In this document: positions 38,326 to 47,864 of the stretch, piece by piece
How positions within the stretch are numbered: the first letter of the stretch is position 1
Layout: the number at the start of each line of letters is the position of its first letter
Assembly: GCA_945910005.1 (NCBI GenBank)
Contig: OX246746.1
Coordinates: forward strand, 27,241,075 to 27,305,074
Direction: 5' to 3'
DNA: 64,000 nucleotides
Origin: Isoperla grammatica
Lineage: Eukaryota > Arthropoda > Insecta > Plecoptera > Perlodidae
Translations under genes and position numbers: made by a program
The notes under the pieces: model-generated
Seen by the model: only the letters and a program-made list of their open reading frames with translations
What the model was told of the DNA's origin: nothing
The model's database searches: none

Positions 38326-38799
38326 AATGACTACGCATATCAGGCAGTCCAAACCAATTTGATCAAAACAGTTTGAAAGGAATCGGTTTGATATCTTCCC
38401 GTATATCAAGCAAACTCGAATTGGTTTCGCGAAACCCAGCTGAAACCGGTTTGAAAGTGACACATCTAGAAAGCAGTGAATTAATAAGATGAATAAATAA
38501 GACTATCAACAGACTAACCTAAACTTACCACGATGAAACGCGGGATCGGAAGCAAGGCCTTGTATGATCAAAATAATTTAAATCAAGTAGGCTGTGCCTG
38601 CGCGCGCATCGTGGAATCGCTTTGACGTGTATAGCAGACTAATGTCAAACGGTTTCATAACTCCAAATCGCCTTGTGAACCGATTGGAAGTCAAATCGTT
38701 TTGGGTCTAAACCGACGTGTATATCACGCTTCCCAAACCAGTTTGGCCCAAACCGTTTCCGTTAAATCGGTTGGAACGTGTCTGATATACGTAGTCAAT
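38326..38799. mobile_element. Long-TIR MITE, about 474 bp
   Basis: The left end AATGACTACGCATATCAG matches the complement of the right end at 38782-38799 (ATTGACTACGTATATCAG). The similarity continues inward for about 50 bp as CCAAACCAATTTGATC...CAGTTTG against CCAACCGATTTAACG...CGGTTTG. The interior repeats AAACCG/CGGTTT motifs many times. There is no ORF of note. The superfamily is not clear, and no target duplication was seen. Confidence 0.7.
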
Positions 38800-38878
38800 G
38801 CGCTTTCGTATTTGCCCTGATATATTACATGTATACATTATTAATATATGACAAACATATGATTTAAGTTACATTACA

Positions 38879-38899
38879 CCCCCCCCCCCCCCCCCCCCC
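38879..38899. repeat. Poly-C tract, 21 nt
   Basis: Uninterrupted run of 21 C followed by an A/T-rich stretch. Confidence 0.9.
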
Positions 38900-41527
38900 A
38901 AAAATATATATACATTCGCGAAAGAGTCGACTTGTCACGGTGCCATAGTTATGGAATGAATATATATCGACACAGCATGAACGCAAATTACCTTTCAGAA
39001 AGCATATAGTATTTACACAGCTCTTGCCAACTAGGTTATCATTAATATAAAACGTCCCACTCACAGTGTTTTCAGCACAGCAGTTTGATTCTGAAATTCA
39101 ACTGAATGGCAAATATGATGTTACAAAATACTTCATTTTCCTCTTTCAAACTTATTTAATTTGGACTTAATTGCCTTTCAAAACTATTTCCATTTCTACG
39201 AGTTTTTTCATGCATTTAAATTAAGCCAAAATTGAATTTAACCCGTCGCCTTTCATTATTATTCTGCAACGTCTGTCATATGGAAGATATGTAATTGGCG
39301 CCAGTCCCCATTCTGTTCTAATGATAGCCATACGTACGTTAATTACGAATTATACGACTTTCCTATATGACTCACACCGAGAGATGCCATCATACATACA
39401 GGGACACTAGAATGTAATTATTATCATTAGCTCTTTCGTGTCACAACTCAGCCATGGGACATTTCCATTTAACCACCGTCCACCCGTGAGCACGCGGCCG
39501 TCTTTAGAAATTTCGCGCACATAGGCTCGCCACAACGTGACATCCCCCCTCCCCACCCCCAAAACTTCAATCACCGCCAACGAAGTGGTAGGTACTAATG
39601 ATTACACATTTTTGGTAAAAATACTTGCTCCAGTGTAAGCACTCCAAGTGTTTCTATTGTGGGGCAGAGTTTTTGTGCATTTCCTTACCTCGGAGCACGA
39701 CAAGTACGTGTCAATCGGATGACACCATTGAGTACGATCGATGGAAAATACTGTAGAAAAACTGAGAAAAAACACCGTCCAATAAAATAACCTCAAAACT
39801 GCCAAAATATACTGTTTAAACCCAAATTTGTATTGGCGTAGCGTCTATAGCATACGGTAAATGTAGACTTATGTAATAAGAATTGTTAAAAGACTTCAAT
39901 AGTTACCTAAATTCATGCTTAACAGAAAATTTCAATAAAGAATTGAAAGATTACATTTGTGAAACTAGACACTAAAGCAACTAAAAAAACATGCGTCCTT
40001 TCAAATCGATGTATGTGGATATTGCTCTTCTTAACCCCGCTATTTGGTTGATATTTATTTTATTTCTGAAGCATAAAAGTATGACAGAGGTGAAAGTAAC
40101 GGTACACGATAATTCTCTTTCACTCTCAGAAGTTTCAGCAGTTCTTATGAAACTTTCATGGATTATTTTACCCGAAAGCCGGGGGCAATAAACAGCAAAA
40201 CTACGACATTGTGAAATAAACGTGAGACACACATTTAATTCAATTATATTCAATAATTTCGTCACGTCTCCAGCTTAAAGTTTCGCTTGAGATCCTGAGA
40301 ATGACAGAAATGTCGTCCTGTCGCGCTGTACATCTCAAAGAGTTGAGAATACAGACTGAAATAAAATAATACTCGAGCAAGAGTATCAAGCATGAATTAC
40401 GCTCGGTTGTATTGTAATATATACCACTTCGATTTTCTCTGATGGCGGATTTGTGTAGAATCGAAAGAAAAATCCCCCTAGCGAGCAGTTCGCATAAAAA
40501 TGTACACTTAAAAGTTCAACATGCCTCAAGCCATGTACAGGCTTTGTGTTCAGTAAAATGAGGTCTAACAAATCTCATGAAAATCTAGTGTTTTTCCTAG
40601 AAGAAAGTTTCGCGTCATGATTGATGAAGGTTTCAAGTAAATATGACGCCTAAAGGGAAGAAAACCGTAAGGGTTCTATCTTCCTTAAGGGTGAACGGGT
40701 GAGAAAGTTTTCACTTAATGTAAAACAGAACAAATGTGATGGACGCGTATTATTCAAACAAGCACTCTTCCCCGAGGGATACAAATGGTACCACTGTTCG
40801 AGGCATTGATGTCAACCAAGCAATTTGATGAATAAATCAAGAGCGCACGCGCCAGAAATGCCTATTTATTGCTGCGATTTACACAGAATAAAAGATGAGG
40901 GTTGACGTGTCCATCCGAATTTAATACACAAGCAATCGAACAAAATAAAACAATACAAATTCACGAGTTACAACAACGTCTGTACTTATTCTAATGAAAA
41001 GTTACTTATTTTGAACGAGTATCATCTGTGCGTGTAAATCTTGAAAAATTTCCCACGATTTTTTGGTACGAGATAAAGTAACGTCAAATTGTTATTTGTT
41101 TTCACGATAACGTTTCATTTTCTTCTAAATGTCTCACCATATTCATATCATCGATGGGGGGTTGCAATAATACAACCCGTCTAGCCCTCGGCTGCTGCGA
41201 TTCAATTGAACCCTATTTATTCTCTTGTTCAAGGTCACATTCAACCCCTGCGTCTTGTTCGCACGACCTGGACACCCCGTCGTTATTCGATTTATCGTTT
41301 CTTTAATGTACAAGACAAGGCAATAATATTTCTATCAGGTTGTTAAAATGTTTCACATAATTGCAGACGATTAATGTGGGGGTGCGGCAGCGGTTGCCTT
41401 TGTTCTATACCTATAGCTCTAGGCTAATGCAGAGTTAGCGCATGAAGTCTCAATTACCCATGGGAAGGTAATGAACACGAACGGGAAAATAAACGATTGG
41501 CCATTGTTGGAATATTGATCACTCGTT
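38900..41527. other. Unique DNA, no gene recognised
   Basis: ORFs up to 94 codons without known motifs. Sequence at 39230-39500 and 41140-41300 is more balanced in composition than the background. No repeat delimited. Confidence 0.4.
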
Positions 41528-41718
41528 TTTCATTTTCATTTTCATTGCATTTTCATTTTCATTTTCATTTTCATTTTCATATTCATTTTAATTTACATTT
41601 TCATTTTCATTTTCATTTTCATTTTCACTTTCATTTTCATTTTCATTTTCATTTTCATTTTCATTTTCATTTTCATTTTCATTTTCATTTTCATTTTCAT
41701 TTTCATTTTCATTTTCAT
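41528..41718. repeat. (TTTTCA)n hexanucleotide array
   Basis: About 30 units of TTTTCA with a few interruptions (TTGCAT, TATTCA, TTTAATTTACA). His-Phe and Lys-Met ORFs on the two strands follow from the 6-bp period and are not genes. Confidence 0.96.
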
Positions 41719-42252
41719 ACGAAACCAAAGATCACCAATACTATCGTAGTCTACACAGTACGACGAATGTTTACCGATAAAGTAGAAAGGAGGCAACAGT
41801 TATCTCTAGGCTTGAACTATTGTAATACTGGAATATCATGATGGCTAAATGTCCAGTAGATAAATTACTATTCACCAATTTGCTTTGAACTAATTGCTAC
41901 TGATCGTTACGTTCGTCCACCACATAGGGGCCCACTGATTTGACTTCGTAACTAACGACAAAAGGCCGAACTCGCGTAATTAAATCAAATTGCGTTTTAA
42001 ACACTGTTCATCATCGTTAATACGTAACAGTCATAAATACCAATCAATCCGCAAATTAAATTTAAAATAAAATCAATTCAACATGCACAAATGAGGTAAA
42101 CTGCAAATTATTCGCTCTGATAATTGTATTCGATTCATTGTTTGACCAATAATTAATACATTTAATTGGAATAATTTGTCTATATTAACAATCAAGAGCA
42201 GCAAAGTACAAATGTTTCAAATCTAGCGCTTAAACTACGCAATACTGTAACA

Positions 42253-42464
42253 CGGCCGACTAAAGCCCCAACCACATGGTCGGCATCGTGATCGTAATCG
42301 GGATCGGGATCGTGATCGTAAATTTTCTCTTTTCTAAATCATTACGACATTACGATTTTATTGTGAACAGCGCCGTAAGAACCATTTAATTTAACTTTTA
42401 TACGATTTCCGGATTACGATTACGATTGCGATCCCGATACCGACCAGTGTGGGTAGTCCTTCAC
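42253..42464. mobile_element. GATCG-rich palindromic MITE (family G), copy 2
   Basis: The left end is CCGACTAAAGCCCCAACCAC, then GGTCGGCATCGTGATCGTAA. The right end in complement reads GACTACCCACACTGGTCGG then TATCGGGATCGCAATCG. The centre contains TTATTGTGAACAGCGCCGTA, which is the complement of the centre of copy 1. The arms are rich in GATCG and GGGATCG units. It lies only about 40 bp from the foldback element that starts at 42506. Confidence 0.7.
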
Positions 42465-42505
42465 ACTCGACGCAGTTTCAGAATCATTCAATAAGTAATA
42501 GACGG

Positions 42506-44191
42506 AGAGCCAGCAACATAAAAGCTCCCCTCATAAGGTACATATGTTTTGACTTTTGAAATAGGAGCGGAAAAACTACTCTACTAACAAAACGCGCGTC
42601 TTACTCCTCAACGTGGGGGCTTTTAGGCCCCACAGGGGGCCAAAAAAGCCGAAAAAAGGCCCAAGGTTCCCCTCATAAGGTACATGGATGGAGTAAACGC
42701 CATTTTGTAGAGATAAGTGTCCCAAATAGGAATTCGAAGAGTAAGACGGGATATTAGGGGGCGTTTACCGATCAGACGCCATTTTACCCAAAAAGGGCCA
42801 TTTTTTATTTTCGCACATGCATGCGCTTAAACACTCAAAACATATCCGGAAATGTCTCGAGACGTAGAAACACATACATTTTAAAGAAATTTTGGGTTAT
42901 TGTCCTCGCCAGACGCCCTCAAAAGGGGCCCAAAAAGGCCAAGGTTCCCCTCATAAGGTACATGAATGGAGTAAACGCCATTTTGTAGAGATAAGTGTCC
43001 CAAATAGGAATTCGAAGAGTAAGACGGGATATTAGGGGGCGTTTACCGATCAGACGCCATTTTACCCAATTGGGCCATTTTTTATTTTCGCACATGCATG
43101 CGCTTAAACACTCAAAACATATCCGGAAATGTCTCGAGACGTAAAAAACATACATTTTAAAGAAATTTTGGGTTATTGTCCTCGCCAGACGCCCTCAAAA
43201 GGGGCCCAAAAAGGCCAAGGTTCCCCTCATAAGGTACATGAATAGAGTAAACGCCATTGTGTAGAGATAAGTGTCCCAAATAGGAATTCGAAGAGTAAGA
43301 CGGGATATTAGGGGGCGTTTACCGATCAGACGCCATTTTACCCAAAAAGGTACACTTTTTATTTTCACACATGCAAGCAATTAACACCCAAAACATATCC
43401 TTAAATCCTGACATTAATAATAATAAATACTGGTATATTAAAGTTAGGGGTGGGCGGAGCTTCAAAACTATCGCATCCGGATCGAGGCTGTGGGGGGGGG
43501 GGGGGGGGGGGGGGGCTGGCGAGGACATCACACAATATCTTAGAAATGTATTCACCTCTAGGGGCATTTAAGGATATGTTTTGGGTGTTAAAGCGCGTGC
43601 ACGTGTGAAAATAAAAAGTGGCCCTTTTTGGACAAAATGGCGTCTGATCGGTAAACGCCCCCTAATATCCCGTCTTACTCTTCGAATTCGTATTTGGGAC
43701 ACTTATCTCTACAAAATGGCGTTTACTCCATTCATGTACCTTATGAGGGGAACCTTGGCCTTTTTGGGCCCCTTTTGAGGGCGTCTGGCGAGGACAATAA
43801 CCCAAAATTTCTTTAAAATGTATGTTTTTCTACGTCTCGAGACATTTCCGGATATGATTTGAGTATTTAAGCGCAAGCATGTGCGAAAATAAAAAATGGC
43901 CCTTTTTAGGTAAAATGGCGTCTGATCGGTAAACGCCCCCTAATATCCCGTCTTACTCTTCGAATTCCTATTTGGGACACTTATCTCTACAAAATGGCGT
44001 TTACTCCATCCATGTACCTTATGAGGGGAACCTTGGGCCTTTTTTCGGCTTTTTTGGCCCCCTGTGGGGCCTAAAAGCCCCCACGTTGAGGAGTAAGACG
44101 CGCGTTTTGTTAGTAGAGTAGTTTTTCCGCTCCTATTCCAATAGTCAAAACATATGTACCTTATGAGGGGAGCTTTTATGTTGCTGGCTCT
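42506..44191. mobile_element. TU/FB-like foldback element, 1.69 kb
   Basis: The ends are an inverted repeat (AGAGCCAGCAACATAAAAGC... at 42506 against ...GCTTTTATGTTGCTGGCTCT ending at 44191). The left arm holds three tandem subrepeats: AAGGTTCCCCTCATAAGGTA starts at 42663, 42941 and 43217, periods 278 and 276 bp. The right arm (43580-44191) holds two in reverse orientation. The centre (about 43385-43580) carries a 24-nt poly-G run at 43492-43515. Long inverted repeats built of tandem subrepeats are the hallmark of Drosophila FB and sea urchin TU elements. No transposase is present. Repeated small ORFs in the arms are frame-shared copies of the same repeat. Confidence 0.9.
43492..43515. repeat. 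Poly-G tract in foldback loop, 24 nt
   Basis: 24 uninterrupted G residues in the single-copy centre of the foldback element, preceded by GAGGCTGT. Confidence 0.9.
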
Positions 44192-45109
44192 TGGACTATA
44201 AGAGATAAGTCAACAAACTTGTGACACTAAAAACAAAACTCAACAGTAGCTCTTTGTTGACCTCCAAGAACCACCGTTCATTTTTAGCACAAATCCGTTT
44301 TTAAATAACTAAAACTGCGCCGAATGTTTATTGAACTCGAATTCGCTGGTCAGCAATATTCACTTTTGGAATTGAAATGTGTGAAATTTATGTAAGGGCC
44401 CATGATAATGTTAGAAGAAAAATTTAGTGGGATATGAATTCGTGTTTTATTGACACAGGTATTTATTAAACTTACACAATTTTGTATGCACATACAAACT
44501 ATCAATGGAGATCTTGAAAACCCCAGTTACAGTTGAATCATCAAAAATAAGTTAAAATCGGATCCGCAGTTGTCTTTCTTCAGACAGCTGCTGTCTTGGC
44601 TGTTTTGTTGAGTAACTGCAGTCGTATTGTGCATTTAAAAAATAAGTATAATTAATTGAAACATAAGAAAAAATTGTTGTTCTTAATAATTGTACTAACT
44701 TGAAATTTCAATTAAAATCATATTTAATATTATATTTGTAACATAAAAAGCATCGAGTTCAAAAATTGTGGAACACATATTTTAAATAATACACCTGTTT
44801 AGTTAAGTGTCATGTTTCCATAAAAAAAAAATACGTTTCTGTCGTGGAATAACTTCGTTGCCTCCTGAGCTTAACAATGCAAATAAATGCAATGGATTTT
44901 CAAAAAATAATTGAACAGTTATCCAATAATTACATTCCATTTTCATTGATTGTAAATGTAACTGAAATAGATTTCAAAAGCAATTTTTTCGACACTGCTG
45001 GGTACCTTTCCCTCCAATTTCATGTGGACATAGATGCTTCATTAGAAACGGGTTAATATATATATATGTATGTTGTTTCTTATGTTTTCGCGGACGTACG
45101 TTATGGATT
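44192..45109. other. AT-rich DNA, no gene seen
   Basis: Between the foldback element and a hammerhead-like remnant. No ORF above 60 codons and no repeat was noted apart from a short TATA run at 45056-45067. Confidence 0.45.
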
Positions 45110-45225
45110 TGTTATCTTCCGGGCTATTCCGCCGCTTGTGTGAGTAAACTGGTGCAGACCGAAGTCTGTCACCCATTTCTCGACGTTTCGCCAGAATTAC
45201 ATCCGGCATGATCACGAGTCCCTAT
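45110..45225 (-). mobile_element. Degenerate hammerhead-like retroelement remnant
   Basis: Read on the minus strand: TGATCAT, then GCCGGA (complement of 45202-45207) pairing with TCTGGC (complement of 45190-45195) over a six-base loop, then GAAACGTCGAG. This is the same stem-then-GAAACGTCGA layout as in the foldback element at 16.8 kb. In functional hammerheads the strand before stem II is CUGANGA; here it reads GTGATCA, so C3 and G8 are changed and cleavage is not expected. Downstream lies a CAGACTTCGGTCTG hairpin. Penelope-like elements carry such motifs; assignment here is inference. Confidence 0.5.
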
Positions 45226-45375
45226 CACTTCCTTCTCATTCAAGAGCCTAACATAGACTGACTATATTGTCAGCCGAGGCGCGCGTTCTTGAGCGAGTCT
45301 GTATCCCCACTCCTGTGGAAGGTGGAGGTGCGGGGCGGCGCGGTTAATTTTGAGGGCTGGGCTATATGTTGTCCG

Positions 45376-45770
45376 ATTGATTGATTGATATTTGGCCTTA
45401 ACGTCTTATATTTTTGCAACTTGGCTAATCAAGACGATGAGTGGGTGATAATGAAGATGAAATTGGGGGCTCTTTGGAGGAAAGGGGCAAGCAGGAGGGC
45501 GCGTGAGGAAAGGGAAAAGGGGAGGAAAGGGGATTGGGGTATGGACTGCACTTCGTCTGACTTCTCCTCCTCGACCAGTCCGGCAAGGGTGGCCCTACCA
45601 GAAGCATACGCTTCCGCCGGCATAGCTCTCGGGATCAACAAAGCACGCAAACCTGCCCACCACGATAAGGTAGCAGTCCCTGGGCAGGTATGTTGTCTAA
45701 GGAAAGCACTGAAGCGGTGGCATTCGTACTTGCTGAAGGTTGTGTATGCCTTGGTTTCCCATGGAAGGGG
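45376..45770 (+). mobile_element. Dispersed repeat family H, body type B, copy 2
   Basis: GATTGATTGATATTTGGC leads to CGTCTT (45402-45407) and, 23 nt later, AAGACG (45431-45436), then GGGTGATAATGAAGATGA. The head aligns with 23889-23985. Past the head the body differs and includes a GC-rich part (CCGGCATAGCTCTCGGGATC, CCACCACGATAAGGT). A 174-codon plus-strand ORF and a 145-codon minus-strand ORF overlap here. They look like by-products of higher GC content and have no recognisable domain. Confidence 0.55.
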
Positions 45771-47476
45771 GGTCAAGATTGGTTTCCAAACCGTTGGGAG
45801 TCTTTGTGTGTCATCTCGTTTGTTGATAATAACCAGGCGTTTTTCGATCTCAACCGCTTCGCACATAATACGAGGGAAATACGGGGACTATAATATATTT
45901 AAAAGTTAATTGTGCCCGATAGCAGTGAAATGATTTCACCATGTAGAAGTGACCCCGACATGCAGGATCTCATTGTAGGTATGTCTTAACTAGATTATAA
46001 TTTCAATATTGCATGGAAAACATTTCCACTGCTGACACGAATGTAAATAAAATGAATCACGTCTTTTAGAATATATCATGCTTTTCCAATGCATAGCTCA
46101 TATTTAATGATGATGAGGAAGAAGAGAAAAGTGCTCTCAAGACTGAACCACTAGTTTTCTCACATGGACTCATCTTTTTGCAAGGATCCCTTTTATTGCA
46201 CACCAAACATTGATCGAGGAGAGCGGTCACCTTTCCAATTTGAGTCGATTAAAATATCGCTTAACTTCGATGTGCTTATGGGGAGCAACATACAATCTTG
46301 CTCTGGACCTTAATTTCTCCATTCAGACCCCTGCCTTTGCATAGCTAACTCTCTCATCGTTTGTTTGGTTTTTCTTGCCGTTTGATCTCAATTAAAGTTG
46401 TAATCAAAGTCAATACCTTTAGGTCATTTGAATAGCAATTAACAAGATCAGGTCGTTTGTACTTTCCTAGCAGGCACTTTGACTAGGTCTCTTTGTAATA
46501 GGAACCGCGTATTACACAGGTCACTGATCACTAAACCTAGTGGTTGATATTGCCTTCATTGTCGTTGAAGGATTGTGTTTCATTATTCTTGTCTCTGTCT
46601 TTTGCTAACTAATTTATTCCCCCAACCCGCTGTGCAATAACTCGGCTCTCTCACTTCCTGCGAGGTAAAGGGTATGATCGAACGTTTAGAGTGTTATTGA
46701 CGAAAAGCGTGAGAATTTATGGGGTTTTTCACATTCAATATTAATTCTTTGACAGTAGGGGTACGTATCATTAAAGTCTATAGATATGTAATAAAAAGTA
46801 TTCAAATTTAGTTTTATTTCCACAAAACATTACAATTTTAATGTTATCTCAATTTTATTCCAACGCAATACCATTTTACTAATTTGTAACGCTTTCCGAG
46901 ATATTAGTTCGAACACTCTTAATAACAATAGACGAGTGTATATCCACCATTCTGCTCCTCTCTTAAACATTTGTTTTTTAATATTGAAATTTGTTATTTA
47001 TTTACATATTTTCTGACTCGAGTCACATCTTAAAATTATCTTCTCTTTTAATCAGTGTATTATTTATTTTTTTTTTACAGGAGAGCGACACATAATACTG
47101 CATGAGGTAGGTGAATTAACCCCCTCCTTCTCCCCTTCCCCTCTTTCGTAATAACCACACGCTTTGGTCCACTGAATGGAATCTTTTTCACAAGAATAGT
47201 TAATGTGAACATTTGCGTTGGTGTTATTGAAATACAAAGAAAAGTACCACAAAGTACACGTTTGCTAAAAAAGTTAGATAATAATTGTAAATATGCTCCT
47301 GTCTCAAACCACTCAAACAGATGTATTTTTATTATTTATTCAAATTGATTTAGAGTAATTTTAAAATATAGCGTTCAGTAAGAGATTATTTATAACTACG
47401 GAACCTATCAGATATCTTAGCAATTAAAGCCACTAAACTATGTTGTACGATCTCAATCTAGTCAATATCCAGACAA
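45771..47476. other. AT-rich DNA, no certain gene
   Basis: ORFs below 65 codons. The phrase GGAGAGCGGTCACC near 46217 is shared with the type A repeat at 23.2 kb, so a fragment of that family may be present. A textbook-like splice acceptor at 47071-47080 is discussed in findings. Confidence 0.4.
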
Positions 47477-47481
47477 AAATT

Positions 47482-47726
47482 TGTTGGAGAAAGTGCGCTA
47501 TATCACTCTTCAAGTGGTTTGGAATAATCCAAGTGGCTTTGCCTTCAAGTATTTGCAAAGCACTTGGACAACAATGATTCTATTTAGTTTGTTGATTTTG
47601 CTTGTCCCTAGCAACTGTATAGTAACCATTACACAAAATGTAGAGATTGTTCTCATGAAGTTAAATTGTTGAATAAAATAACTTTACGTGTTATTTAAAA
47701 GCAGTTTTCATCAGTTTATTTCATCA
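47482..47726 (+). repeat. 5' LTR of Copia element
   Basis: 245 bp, TGTTGGAG...TTCATCA. It contains a poly(A) signal AATAAA at 47672-47677. A 63-codon ORF inside it is repeated in the other LTR and is not thought to be a protein. The promoter should lie in this LTR, but no clear TATA box was found; CTATATC near 47497 is a weak candidate. Confidence 0.97.
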
Positions 47727-47744
47727 GGTTATGGGCCCAGCACG
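47727..47744 (+). promoter_or_regulatory. Primer-binding site, complementary to initiator tRNA-Met anticodon arm
   Basis: Directly after the 5' LTR, GGTTATGGGCCCAGCACG is an 18-base perfect complement of the anticodon stem-loop of animal initiator tRNA-Met (the segment ending CCCAUAACC). Pairing inside the tRNA rather than at its CCA end means priming from a cleaved half-tRNA, as established for Drosophila copia. Confidence 0.88.
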
Positions 47745-47864
47745 GTTACAGTGCGCATAATATTAGTTTTGGTTATAAGAACTAGGAGGCTCTTGTGGTG
47801 AGTACTAAATACAAGTTTTTTAATTTCCTGTAAGTAGGCCTAGACCTACTAGGCTTTAGTAGAC

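Noticed and set aside
45385..45909. 174-codon plus-strand and 145-codon minus-strand ORFs
   Set aside because: Overlap each other inside a dispersed repeat with higher GC; no recognisable domain, and the other copy of the head does not keep the frame.
47481..47672. 63-codon ORF, repeated at 51816-52007
   Set aside because: Lies inside the two identical LTRs; repetition reflects LTR identity, and Copia elements encode no LTR protein of this type.
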